DNA of 64,000 nt. Source: Vibrionaceae bacterium (lineage in GTDB: Bacteria; Pseudomonadota; Gammaproteobacteria; Enterobacterales; Vibrionaceae). The notes beneath the pieces are model-generated. The model worked only from the letters and a program-made list of their open reading frames with translations, had not been told where the DNA came from and searched no databases. Location: NCBI GenBank assembly GCA_018222805.1, contig JAAEZQ010000003.1, positions 124,001-188,000 of the forward strand. The letters run 5' to 3'. Positions within the stretch are counted from its first letter, which is position 1, and each line of letters starts with the position of its first letter. Position numbers and translations under genes: made by a program. This document shows, in pieces, positions 1 to 8,234 of this stretch.

Positions 1-591
1 CCACACATCTTTATTGGCGATAATACAACTGTGACGCTTAAGCTGTTCAGGGTGAGTCGGCAAACCATGCTCATCAATGTAGTTCTGACTAGCAGCCGCT
101 GCCATTGGACGGTCTACGAGTTTTCTCGCAACCAACCCTGAATCGTTTAACCTCCCATAACGAATGGCAAAATCAAAACCATCTTCAATAAAGTTTACCA
201 TGCTGGTGTTGAAGTTTATTTCTACAGTAAGGTTGGGGTGCTGTTTGGCGAATTCCATTAAAGCTGGAGCTACATGGTTTTCAGAAAACGCGCCTGCCGC
301 ACTCACTCGTAACGTACCACTCAATTGCGTTTGTTGCGTGGTGAGTTGCTCATTGGCTTGTTGAAGCCCAATAACTAACTCTTTGCACTGTTGGTAATAC
401 GCTTGGCCAGCTTCCGTTAAGCTCACCATTCTTGTCGAACGCGCTAACAAGGCGACACCTAATCGCTCTTCTAACCTGGTGACTTGGCGACTGACGTGAC
501 TGGTACTGCAACCTAATTGTTTTGCCGCCGCAGAGAACCCTAGGCTCTCAGCAACCGTAACAAACTCGTTGATGCCTTCAAAACTGTCCAT
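1..591 (-). CDS. LysR-family transcriptional regulator (partial, C-terminus off window)
   Basis: Reading the minus strand from the ATG at 591 gives 197 codons open to the window edge. The N-terminus is a typical LysR winged helix-turn-helix (EGINEFVTVAESLGFSAAAK, then SHVSRQVTRLEERLG and LLARSTR), followed by the beginning of the substrate-binding domain (LRVSAAGAFSENHVAPAL). About the last third of the usual 300 residues is missing because the window ends. It is divergent from the DJ-1/PfpI-like gene at 709 with a 117-bp gap that contains a palindrome, the usual arrangement for a LysR protein controlling its neighbour. The inducer cannot be read from the sequence. Confidence 0.9.
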   Translation of the reverse strand, partial: MDSFEGINEFVTVAESLGFSAAAKQLGCSTSHVSRQVTRLEERLGVALLARSTRMVSLTEAGQAYYQQCKELVIGLQQANEQLTTQQTQLSGTLRVSAAGAFSENHVAPALMEFAKQHPNLTVEINFNTSMVNFIEDGFDFAIRYGRLNDSGLVARKLVDRPMAAAASQNYIDEHGLPTHPEQLKRHSCIIANKDVW

Positions 592-599
592 AACCACCT

Positions 600-637
600 T
601 TGCCATATGGCAATAATGTTTTGTTGATATGGCATAT
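600..637. promoter_or_regulatory. Candidate LysR operator between the divergent genes
   Basis: TTGCCATATGGCAA at 600-613 is a perfect 14-bp palindrome, and a second half-site ATATGGCATAT follows at about 627-637. It lies immediately upstream of the lysR start (591) and about 95 bp before the start at 709. Position and symmetry suggest an autoregulatory LysR site; this is inference. Confidence 0.45.
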
Positions 638-708
638 TATCACTTATTTGCTTTGCAACTAGTATGTAGGTGTTCAACAAATACAATTAAGCCAATAGGG
701 AAACCATC

Positions 709-1380
709 ATGAAGAAAGTACTCATTATTGTGACTAACCATGCGACGCTTGGTGAAACTGACCAAGCAAATGGAACTTACGCACCGGAGCTAACTCATGT
801 ACTTAGCGAACTAATTGTTGCTGGCTTCGATTACGACATTGCTTCGATCAAAGGTGGTCAGGCTCCACTATATGGAACTGATATCGAGGGTGATGCAGTA
901 AATGAGAAAATCTTAGCTGATGATGATTTCCAAAACCGTATCAACAACACGATTCCGGTGTCACAGATCAACGGCGACAGCTACGACGCAATTTTCTACC
1001 CAGGTGGCTTCGGTCTTCTTTCCGACCTAGCGAGCAACGAAGACTTCGCAAAAATCTCAGCAAAACATTATGAAGATGGCGGAATTGTAGCAGCCGTATG
1101 CCATGGCCCAAGTGCTCTTCTACCTATCACACTAAGCAATGGTGATAAGTTGCTTGCGTCTAAGTCAGTGACAGGCTTCACTCGTGAAGAAGAGATCGAT
1201 TTTGGCACTATCAATGACATCCCTTTCCTATTGGAAGAGTCTCTCGCACGTAGTGCAGCTCGTTATTCTAAAGTTCAACCTTGGCAAGAGCTAGTGATTG
1301 TGGATGGTCGTGTTATCACAGGGCAGAATCCTACAAGCGCTCACGGGGTCGGTAAAGCTATCGTGGATCTATTGGCCTAA
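709..1380 (+). CDS. DJ-1/PfpI (type 1 glutamine amidotransferase-like) family protein
   Basis: A 223-residue protein of the DJ-1/ThiJ/PfpI superfamily, closest in organisation to the Hsp31-like glyoxalase/chaperone branch. Visible landmarks are the N-terminal strand MKKVLIIVTNH, a conserved Glu near residue 27 (TYAPELTH), the FYPGGFG loop at 97-103 and the nucleophile elbow AAVCHGP with Cys131-His132. Family members act as glutathione-independent glyoxalases, deglycases or stress chaperones in the cytoplasm; which activity applies here is not decidable. It is single and divergent from a LysR gene, a pairing common for stress-inducible members. The ATG follows a GGGAAACC stretch that can serve as a Shine-Dalgarno sequence. 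Confidence 0.88.
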   Translation: MKKVLIIVTNHATLGETDQANGTYAPELTHVLSELIVAGFDYDIASIKGGQAPLYGTDIEGDAVNEKILADDDFQNRINNTIPVSQINGDSYDAIFYPGGFGLLSDLASNEDFAKISAKHYEDGGIVAAVCHGPSALLPITLSNGDKLLASKSVTGFTREEEIDFGTINDIPFLLEESLARSAARYSKVQPWQELVIVDGRVITGQNPTSAHGVGKAIVDLLA

Positions 1381-1483
1381 GCGATAATTAGGACTTAAAC
1401 CGAACCTCACTGCGGTAACAAGTCCGATAAGAATTTCCCTCCCACATCCACAGTTGGCACTTTTCGGCTCAGAAGTGTCGCCA

Positions 1484-1512
1484 TTCGAGTTAGCTAACCT
1501 AGCTAACTCGAA
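1484..1512. repeat. Perfect 13-bp inverted repeat with 3-nt spacer
   Basis: TTCGAGTTAGCTA (1484-1496), spacer ACC, TAGCTAACTCGAA (1500-1512). It lies between the DJ-1-like gene and the PHP-SMC ATPase gene, about 165 bp before the latter's ATG. No T-run follows, so it is not an obvious intrinsic terminator. It may be an operator or an insertion-related site for the ATPase gene. Confidence 0.6.
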
Positions 1513-1676
1513 ATTGCCCCATTCGAAGTTACGCTTAGTTTATTCATCATTGCACCGAGCATTTGTTCTACATACTTTTGGTAATGCTAAAAGTGGCTAT
1601 TATACTGGTGGCTATTCAACTTATGATTTAAACACCATAACTTCAAGCGTACAGCGCACTTAACTCGGGGTAGAAC

Positions 1677-4361
1677 ATGTTAGTTGGCTCTAAATGGTAC
1701 CGATTCGATTTCCATAATCACTCAACCGCATCAGATGACTATGCTCAGCCTGATCTCACAGAAAGAGAATGGCTTCTCAGCTATATGAGAAAGAGTGTTG
1801 ATGCTGTAGTGCTGACCGATCACAACACTGGTAAACAAGTAGACAAGCTTAAAGCTGAACTTGAGTTAATGAGGGTAGAAGCATCCACTAATGAACTTCC
1901 TGATTATCGACCGTTAGTTCTGTTTCCAGGTGTAGAGCTCACTGCGACTGGTGATGTGCACATCATTGCTATGTTCGATGAGGATGCGAGCTCTGCAGAG
2001 ATCGAGCGGCTTATCGGGCAATGTAATGTGAATGCCCCCATCCCAAGGGGGAGAAATGATACTACTGTTCTTCAAGGTAGTGTCCCTACGATTCTGACTA
2101 ATATCGCTGCGAACCCTAACATATTGTCTATTCTGGCACACATTGATGGACCCAAAGGTGTATTGGGTATACAGAATCAAGGTGAGTTGGAAGCAGCTTT
2201 TAAGGCTAAACCTGATGCAGTTGAGGTTCGAGGGTGTATTTCTGACATTCAAGGACTAAACGCTAAGCTAATTGAGGATTTGCCTAAGCTTCGAGGTTCT
2301 GATGCCCATCATACTGACAATGCAGGAACTAGAACTTGCTGGCTTAAAATGTCAGACCTCAATTTTGCGGGGGTTAGAAATGCTCTGCTAGATCACGAGA
2401 ATTGTGTTTTGGCGGACGGCGAACCACCAAAAGAGCCAAAACACAAAATAAGCAAGCTAGAGATTAAGACTAAGCTTTGCCATGACGAACAAAATTCTCC
2501 TGCGTCGATTAGGTTTAACCCTTTCTACAACGCTATTGTAGGCTCGAGAGGTAGCGGCAAATCTACTTTGATTGAGAGTATTAGACTAGCTTTGCGAAGA
2601 GACGCTGATTTACCTGACGGTCTGCAAAAGTCTATTGATTCATTCAAAAAAGTTGGAAGGGCTATGAATGCGGATTCCTACATTGAATGTATTTACACCA
2701 AGGAAAGTACTGATTTCAAGCTGAGGTGGTCTCCAACAGGACAGTCCTTGCAAGTCTATTATGAAGGAGGCTGGGTTGAAGACGAGAACTGGTCAAATGA
2801 AAGGTTCGGAATATCAATCTATAGCCAGAAAACTCTATTTGAGCTTGCGTCGGATAACAGTGCATTCTTGCGTATTTGTGATGAAAGTAACCTTGTTAAT
2901 AAAGCTGAGTGGAATAGCCAGATGAACAAGCTTACCCGAGACTACAAGACTAAGTGCATTGAACTGCGAGAGCTTTATGATCGCAAAATGAGACAATCCA
3001 CATTGCAAGGTCAACATGATGACGCCAGCAGATCGATAGATAGGCTCAAAGAGAGCCCTTACTATGCCGTAAAAACGACATTTAACGATCTGGAACGCGA
3101 ACTAAGTCTAGTTAAGTCTAATGTGAGCTGTACTTATGAGCACTTTAATAAACTAAGACCAATTGTCGAGCTGCCCGATTTCGAGGTAAACGATGTTCAA
3201 TCTATTGAGCAACAACTTATTAACTTGCACCTTAACGAGTTTAAGCAAGAAGCCATTGAAAAGATAAATAGTACTTTGGATACAGTGTTGGGGCAGATGG
3301 TAGAGCTCTCACTGACTGGTCTTTACAAGGACTTATTGGATAAGGTCAGCAACGCCGAAACTAAAGCTAAAGAAGAATATTCAGCATTAGAACAACAAGA
3401 CCTTGAACCTGATGAGCTTGATAACCTTATAGCAACTGAAGTGGACTTGACGAAACAACTTGAAGTGTTCGCTGGCATCGATGAACAAATCATCAAGTGT
3501 GAGGAAAAGCTAGCAGAAATGGAAAGCGAACTTGTGGAGCATCGAAAACTTCTATCAAGTAATAGGATAGCCTTCATCAAGTCTTTGAAGTTAGATGAAT
3601 TATTGAGGGTTAAGGTGTTACCACTGAACTCTCAAGTAGAAGAAGTTGTTAGTTCCTATCAGTCTACACTAGGGTTAACAGCTTTTGCAGACAAAATATA
3701 CGACACTGATACCGGCACAGGGTTCCTGAAAGACTTCATTGAGCGGAAAACATTCTCTCCTACTCAGCAAGCCATCGATGCTAAGTATGAAGCTTTAAAA
3801 CAAGTTAAAAAGAACCACTTCGCTGTCCATTCCGATAATTTGAGTGAAGAAGTAGATATTAATGGGGCTTTTAGAAACAAGTTAAAGCAACTGACTGAAG
3901 AGCATTTAGATGCTTTAGCTTGTTGGTTCCCCGAGGATGGTATCGAAATACGATACAAAGCCTTAAATGGTGCTATGGAGAATATTGAAAATGCATCTCC
4001 TGGGCAAAAAGCGGCAAGCATGCTTCAATTCTTGCTCTCATACGGTACTGACCCATTACTACTTGATCAGCCTGAGGATGATTTGGACTGCATGATGTTG
4101 AGCGACAGCGTTATACCTGCTATTGCGATGAACAAGCAGCGTCGACAGCTAATAGTAGTATCACATTCGGCTCCGATAGTTGTGAATGGCGATGCAGAGT
4201 ATGTAATCTCAATGGTACATGATAGACATGGCTTGCGTCCGAATGTTTGTGGTGCGCTTCAAGAGAAAGACGTCAAGGAGATGATATGCAATCAAATGGA
4301 AGGTGGCGAGAAGGCTTTCCGTTCAAGATTTAGTCGAATACTTGCTCACACTCACGACTAA
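1677..4361 (+). CDS. PHP-domain / SMC-like AAA ATPase fusion (TrlF-like family)
   Basis: An 894-residue two-module protein. Residues 1-240 form a PHP phosphoesterase domain with the metal-binding set intact: H13xH15 (DFHNHSTAS), D48-H49, E87, H95, H155 and D209xH211 (GSDAHH). From about residue 255 it is an SMC/RecN-type ATPase: Walker A GSRGSGKST at 289-297, a long helical insertion rich in Glu and Lys (about 400-720), a signature-like SPGQKA, Walker B LLLDQPEDDLD near 791-803 and the H-loop VVSHSAP. This matches the architecture that databases call the TrlF family. Members occur in variable genomic islands and are suspected of phage defence or nucleic-acid processing; the function here is inferred. 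It stands alone between unrelated genes. Two stem-loops follow the stop. Confidence 0.85.
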   Translation: MLVGSKWYRFDFHNHSTASDDYAQPDLTEREWLLSYMRKSVDAVVLTDHNTGKQVDKLKAELELMRVEASTNELPDYRPLVLFPGVELTATGDVHIIAMFDEDASSAEIERLIGQCNVNAPIPRGRNDTTVLQGSVPTILTNIAANPNILSILAHIDGPKGVLGIQNQGELEAAFKAKPDAVEVRGCISDIQGLNAKLIEDLPKLRGSDAHHTDNAGTRTCWLKMSDLNFAGVRNALLDHENCVLADGEPPKEPKHKISKLEIKTKLCHDEQNSPASIRFNPFYNAIVGSRGSGKSTLIESIRLALRRDADLPDGLQKSIDSFKKVGRAMNADSYIECIYTKESTDFKLRWSPTGQSLQVYYEGGWVEDENWSNERFGISIYSQKTLFELASDNSAFLRICDESNLVNKAEWNSQMNKLTRDYKTKCIELRELYDRKMRQSTLQGQHDDASRSIDRLKESPYYAVKTTFNDLERELSLVKSNVSCTYEHFNKLRPIVELPDFEVNDVQSIEQQLINLHLNEFKQEAIEKINSTLDTVLGQMVELSLTGLYKDLLDKVSNAETKAKEEYSALEQQDLEPDELDNLIATEVDLTKQLEVFAGIDEQIIKCEEKLAEMESELVEHRKLLSSNRIAFIKSLKLDELLRVKVLPLNSQVEEVVSSYQSTLGLTAFADKIYDTDTGTGFLKDFIERKTFSPTQQAIDAKYEALKQVKKNHFAVHSDNLSEEVDINGAFRNKLKQLTEEHLDALACWFPEDGIEIRYKALNGAMENIENASPGQKAASMLQFLLSYGTDPLLLDQPEDDLDCMMLSDSVIPAIAMNKQRRQLIVVSHSAPIVVNGDAEYVISMVHDRHGLRPNVCGALQEKDVKEMICNQMEGGEKAFRSRFSRILAHTHD

Positions 4362-4413
4362 TAAACTCGGAACTTATTCTAGTGTAGAAGAGTCTTAAAG
4401 TCTCATACTAAAG

Positions 4414-4466
4414 TGGCAGCGATCACATCAGTTTGCTGCCATTTGTCAGCACAGTGTCGGCTGACA
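4414..4466. repeat. Two adjacent stem-loops after the PHP-SMC ATPase gene
   Basis: TGGCAGC (4414-4420) pairs with GCTGCCA (4435-4441), and TGTCAGC (4444-4450) pairs with GCTGACA (4460-4466). The two hairpins are separated by only 2 nt. Neither is followed by a strong T-run. They could act as a weak terminator or as part of the leader of the luxR-type gene. The rest of the gap 4362-4671 shows nothing else that I recognise. Confidence 0.4.
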
Positions 4467-4671
4467 CGAATCTGCCCCGTTGTGTGTTGAGACTGCTTAA
4501 CTAGTCTATTCACAACAACATAAACTGGATTATTTTTTCTTATCACAAGGCTTACAGGGCGTGATGCATTTAAGTGGGATCGCTTCATCAAAATTCGACT
4601 ATTATTGTTTTTATCATCCTATTCGGTTGGGTCTCATATTGAATAGATGGTGAAACAATGGGGATGTTGTT

Positions 4672-5808
4672 GTGACCAGAAAAACGGCAAAGATACTGGG
4701 GCTCATTGATACAATTTATGAAGGGGCTTGTGATCCAAACCAATGGCCGAATATCGCCCTAACCATCCAAAAATCAGTTGGGGGACATAGTGTTAACCTT
4801 GCCCTTGAAGATAAAACCAACCCTCATTTTCAGTACATCTATACCAACGGTGTGGCCGCAGCCGATGTGCAGTATTACGAACGGAATGTAATTGGAAAAG
4901 ACACTATAGTTGAACAACTTGAGTGTATCACTCCTGGTGAGACCTTTTTGTCACAGGATATCTGGGATGAAAACGCATTGCATCAACAGTACCCGTATGA
5001 AGAGTTTTATGAGCCATTGGGCTACTCAAGATTTGATGCCTGCGTTTTTTATAACGATGGAAACCGGCGTGGTTGGCTGTCGGTCGCAAGAAGTTTCAAG
5101 GATAAACAATTCACATTGGCTGATAACAATGTAATGCAACTGATTGCCCCTCATCTCAAACGCGCCTTCCTAATTAATGTAAATTTAGCGGAAGCGCACG
5201 CTCATCAGAAGATGTGTCTAGAGGCATTGGAGCGACTGACAACAGGCGTCATATTTTTCAATGCCAGCGGTCAGTTTGTGCATTGTAACAAGCGGGCAGA
5301 AAAGTATTTGTGCCGTGCAGATAACTTGAAACAAAATTTTCGTATCAAACTGCCTGATAGTAAGGCTAACGCCAGATTACACTCTGTGATGGCCGAAGTG
5401 CTTTTCTCCGATACCTTATCCCATTCCGGCATTGTGCCTTTCTTTGATCACGGCGCAATGATGGTTGCCATCTGCTTGCCCTGGCGCATGAATGAACAAT
5501 CCTTCACTTGGCTCAACCACGGCGTATCGTGCGTGATCTTCATTTTTTCGTCGGCAAACTCGTTACCAACAGCTGAACAGCTGCAAGCCCTGTTTCAAGT
5601 CAGTACGGCTGAATCTCATGTTCTTAGAGAAATATTGAAAGGTCACACCACCAAGCAGATTGCACACACCTTGTCACTTTCTGAGTCTACGATCCGTTTT
5701 CACATTAAAAACCTTCTGAAGCAATTTGAAGCCACAAGTCAGATAGAGATGTTATCTAAAGTTTTCAGGCTACTTATATGCCAATTGAGTGGAACCAACA
5801 CTGATTGA
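4672..5808 (+). CDS. LuxR-type helix-turn-helix transcriptional regulator
   Basis: 378 residues with a GTG start. ATG-initiated frames just upstream are out of phase or run into TGA, and a GGGGAT stretch lies a suitable distance before the GTG. The C-terminal 65 residues are a LuxR/NarL helix-turn-helix: FQVSTAESHVLREILKGHTT, KQIAHTLSLSESTIRFHIKN and LLKQF. The N-terminal part (about 1-180) and the PAS-like middle (about 195-300, with GVIFFNASGQFVHCNKRAEK) are typical of solitary regulators of unknown ligand. There is no phospho-acceptor receiver or AHL-binding signature. Immediately downstream lie a broken PxKF-domain gene and then two secreted proteins, which may be or have been its targets; this is inference. 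Confidence 0.85.
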   Translation: MTRKTAKILGLIDTIYEGACDPNQWPNIALTIQKSVGGHSVNLALEDKTNPHFQYIYTNGVAAADVQYYERNVIGKDTIVEQLECITPGETFLSQDIWDENALHQQYPYEEFYEPLGYSRFDACVFYNDGNRRGWLSVARSFKDKQFTLADNNVMQLIAPHLKRAFLINVNLAEAHAHQKMCLEALERLTTGVIFFNASGQFVHCNKRAEKYLCRADNLKQNFRIKLPDSKANARLHSVMAEVLFSDTLSHSGIVPFFDHGAMMVAICLPWRMNEQSFTWLNHGVSCVIFIFSSANSLPTAEQLQALFQVSTAESHVLREILKGHTTKQIAHTLSLSESTIRFHIKNLLKQFEATSQIEMLSKVFRLLICQLSGTNTD

Positions 5809-5836
5809 CTCATAGAGCCAATCGGCACTGCTTAGG

Positions 5837-6273
5837 CTATTTAAAATTAAATGTGGCGGCGTAGGTATTGCCGTCATTTAAGGTTAATTTTAATACGCGG
5901 CAACTGCCTTTCATGGATTTGGATGTCTTCCAGTAAAGACAAACTGCTCTTCTGTTTCATAGAAACAAAGGCCGGCCTTGCAGGCGCTTTCTGCATCAGA
6001 GATATCTGTGCCACTCAATAAACCGTCATTACAACTGGCTGTTTCAAACGTCACTGAGCCGACAATACTGGTGTATCGAATAAAACCATCTGCCGACGAG
6101 AGGACAAGCCATTTTATGGGGATGACCTCAAAGATATCCGGGAAGGAGGCGGTACCAAGGCCTGCCGTGGTTAACGTGCCAGAATTATATTTCGTTACAT
6201 CCGCCGGTGCTGTCACATAGGTGTATTTTGATAAAACTATCAAAATTGATGGTTCGCATTTTTCTAGTTCGCT
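5837..6273 (-). pseudogene. PxKF-domain protein remnant with a single-base frameshift
   Basis: The minus frame from about 6273 reads through IFEVIPIKWLVLSS, VTFETASCN and CFYETEEQFVFT, which resembles a PxKF domain (pattern PVKF...C...QFxYxW). That frame ends at 5911. Shifting by one base at about 5930-5940 converts ...FVFTGRHPNP-stop into ...FVFTWKTSKSMKGSCRVLK, then LTLNDGNTYAATFNFK and a stop at 5837-5839. This is the expected C-terminus of the domain, whose final strand is commonly of the type LxLxDGxxxxxxFxFK. The frame opens after a TAG at 6274-6276 and has no ATG, so the 5' part and signal peptide are also lost. I read it as a decayed gene for a secreted or surface protein. Confidence 0.6.
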
Positions 6274-6401
6274 CTAGTCTTGAACTAGCCATGCACGAAG
6301 CGATGGTGATTTTGAATTGAGCGCAACTTTGTAAAGAGTGTCCAAACCATACTCCAGCGAGAAGACGTGCTCATTATCAGAAATGAATAGGAGTCTTGAT
6401 C

Positions 6402-6605
6402 ATGAACACAAAACCTTTATTTAACGAGCGGGATCAGCAATCAGAGCCATTGCTGAAACAGCTTAAATCCGTCACGGCATCCCCCATCTACAAATCATGT
6501 TTTTTTGATTTTGGGAAGCTTCTAATCACCTTGATATTGCGAGTGCTGGATCAGGCAGCAAATGAACTTGAGTTCGGTGCCTCTGATATAGGACGCAAGC
6601 GATAA
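6402..6605 (+). CDS. Small hypothetical protein (67 aa)
   Basis: I do not recognise this protein. The ATG at 6402 has a good Shine-Dalgarno sequence (AGGAG at 6389-6393, 8 nt spacing), which favours it over the in-frame TTG at 6396. The product is 67 residues: a hydrophilic N-terminal half (NTKPLFNERDQQSEPLLKQL), a short hydrophobic stretch (LLITLILRVL) and a basic end (GRKR). No signal peptide or known motif is visible. It may be a small real gene or a remnant in this disturbed region between the luxR-type gene and the secreted-protein genes. Nothing gene-like is seen between 6606 and 6773. Confidence 0.3.
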   Translation: MNTKPLFNERDQQSEPLLKQLKSVTASPIYKSCFFDFGKLLITLILRVLDQAANELEFGASDIGRKR

Positions 6606-6773
6606 AGGAGCATGGATCTGTTAACCATAAAGCAACGCAGTCCGCAGCTACAATGCGAGCTATCTTTGAGGCGGTATTTATGATTTCCCATGTCAACCAT
6701 GAACTGTTTAACGACAGGAGGGAGATTATTACTGGACTCTAACATCATTTTTTTATTAATAAGGAAATATTCA

Positions 6774-7190
6774 ATGTTTGCCAAATACATCAAATCATTT
6801 ATTGCATTGCCGCTAATGCTAAGTAGTACCGTTTCATTTGGCGAGGTTAATGTGTCATCAATGCACTACTGGCTTGGCCAGGAAAATGCCGAAAGTAGTA
6901 AATACTCCGTTACTTTTGAAGTCACATTAAGAAGTACTTCGGAAAGCCTGAGTAATGTGACATTGACTCCGATTGATACTCATTACTTATATACAAGTAA
7001 CCTTGCGCCGATTGCGGTTGGAAACCTTGATAAAGATATTCCAGTGACGCTGCAATGGTCATTTGAAAGCGAAACCCCAATGAAAAAAGAACTTAATGAA
7101 TTTATGATGGTTTTTCAGGGCGATGGCTTCGATGCCAATGGAAGTCGTGTTACGTTTCTCATTGAAAGCCAAGGAAAGAGCAATTTGTAA
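6774..7190 (+). CDS. Secreted hypothetical protein (138 aa)
   Basis: The preferred start is the ATG at 6774, preceded by AAGGAAATATTCA. It gives an N-terminus MFAKYIKSFIALPLMLSSTV with a positive n-region, hydrophobic core and cleavage-like SFGEV, i.e. a Sec signal peptide; a longer reading from 6690 would bury it. The mature part (about 115 residues) looks like a beta-sandwich, with alternating strands such as KYSVTFEVTLRSTSES and VTLQWSFESET. There are no cysteines after the signal and no catalytic motif. It is followed 69 bp later by another secreted protein gene on the same strand, so the two may be cotranscribed. I do not recognise a family. Confidence 0.65.
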   Translation: MFAKYIKSFIALPLMLSSTVSFGEVNVSSMHYWLGQENAESSKYSVTFEVTLRSTSESLSNVTLTPIDTHYLYTSNLAPIAVGNLDKDIPVTLQWSFESETPMKKELNEFMMVFQGDGFDANGSRVTFLIESQGKSNL

Positions 7191-7259
7191 GCTAGAAGAT
7201 TAATAGCTTGAGAGTTAGATCAAGTTCAATTACAAATATTTTGTTTGGGAGTTTAAAAA

Positions 7260-8129
7260 ATGAATATCAATCATTCATCGGGAAAAGGTTTACTCAGAAT
7301 TGCCCTTGCGTTTTCTATAATGGGAGGAGTGACCAGTGTCAATGCGGCGCAAGGTGTTATTACATTTGATAACTCGACAAGTAGTTCATTCAATCAAGAT
7401 GGATTTAATGTCAGTGGATTTTGGGTTGAAAATGGTTCTAATATTGGCGGGCACTTGCATGTTTCAAATGGCGTCGAAAATCATCATTTTCAAGGTAATA
7501 ATGCTAGGCAGGGGTTAATTATCACTGCGTTGGACGGCAGTGCCTTCAGCCTTTGTAGTGTTGATGTAAAAGGGTTAAATTCTTCAGCCAATAGTCATGA
7601 TTTAGAAATAGGAACAACGTTTCCTCCATTATCGCCGGGAGATACCTTGCCAGGGTATGTCAATTACCCTGCTCCGGTGGGTGTATTTACGACCGTTCCT
7701 ATTTCAGGGTTCAATAATATTACCACTCTGTATATCACTAGCCAAAGTTCACAACAATGGGACAATGTTGTTCTTAATTGCAGTATTACTGTTGATATTG
7801 ATATTAAGCCGGGCAGTGATCCTAATTGCTTTAACCTGAATGGCCATGGGGTAATACCTACGGCTATTCTGGGCAGTGCTGATTTCGATGTGACTAGTGT
7901 CGGTATCAATACACTTTCCTTAGCAGGTTTAGATGTACGCATGAGAGGTAACAAAGGCCCACAGTGCAACATCGAGGATGTCAATGCAGATGGCTATCCG
8001 GATCTCGTATGCCAGTTTGAAGACGATCCGCAGAATTGGAATTCAGGCTCTGATACCGCAACCCTTACAGGTACAACAATTGATGGTACGCCGATTGAAG
8101 GGAACGATAGCATTTGCATTGTTCCTTAA
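7260..8129 (+). CDS. Secreted two-domain protein with Ca-binding-type loop
   Basis: 289 residues. Residues 1-29 are a signal peptide (LLRIALAFSIMGGVTSVNAA). Residues 30-172 look like the beta-rich domain found in PEP-CTERM-type exoproteins, ending with QQWDNVVLNC. Residues 178-289 form a domain that recurs in secreted bacterial and archaeal proteins, recognisable by VDIDIKPGSDPN, GVIPTAILGSADFDV and an EF-hand/dockerin-like loop DVNADGYPD (240-248) that should bind calcium. No PEP-CTERM or LPXTG anchor is present. Paired cysteines in the mature protein fit an extracellular location. It lies 69 bp after another secreted protein gene. A surface or matrix role is inference; no enzymatic residues are visible. 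Confidence 0.75.
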   Translation: MNINHSSGKGLLRIALAFSIMGGVTSVNAAQGVITFDNSTSSSFNQDGFNVSGFWVENGSNIGGHLHVSNGVENHHFQGNNARQGLIITALDGSAFSLCSVDVKGLNSSANSHDLEIGTTFPPLSPGDTLPGYVNYPAPVGVFTTVPISGFNNITTLYITSQSSQQWDNVVLNCSITVDIDIKPGSDPNCFNLNGHGVIPTAILGSADFDVTSVGINTLSLAGLDVRMRGNKGPQCNIEDVNADGYPDLVCQFEDDPQNWNSGSDTATLTGTTIDGTPIEGNDSICIVP

Positions 8130-8234
8130 TTATGTCGATACGCTTCGAGCCAGAAATTTCAATACGTTAGTAGATTGATTGCCGGTGTCAAACTGACAGG
8201 TAAAAGGCGTGCAGTGCAATCACTATCCTGTCCC

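Noticed and set aside
1454..1663. 69-codon plus-strand frame before the PHP-SMC ATPase gene
   Set aside because: It has no ribosome site, its beginning contains the inverted repeat, and the protein has no recognisable features. Treated as promoter region.
4403..4591. 62-codon minus-strand frame between the ATPase and LuxR-type genes
   Set aside because: It covers the stem-loops and shows no ribosome site or protein-like composition.
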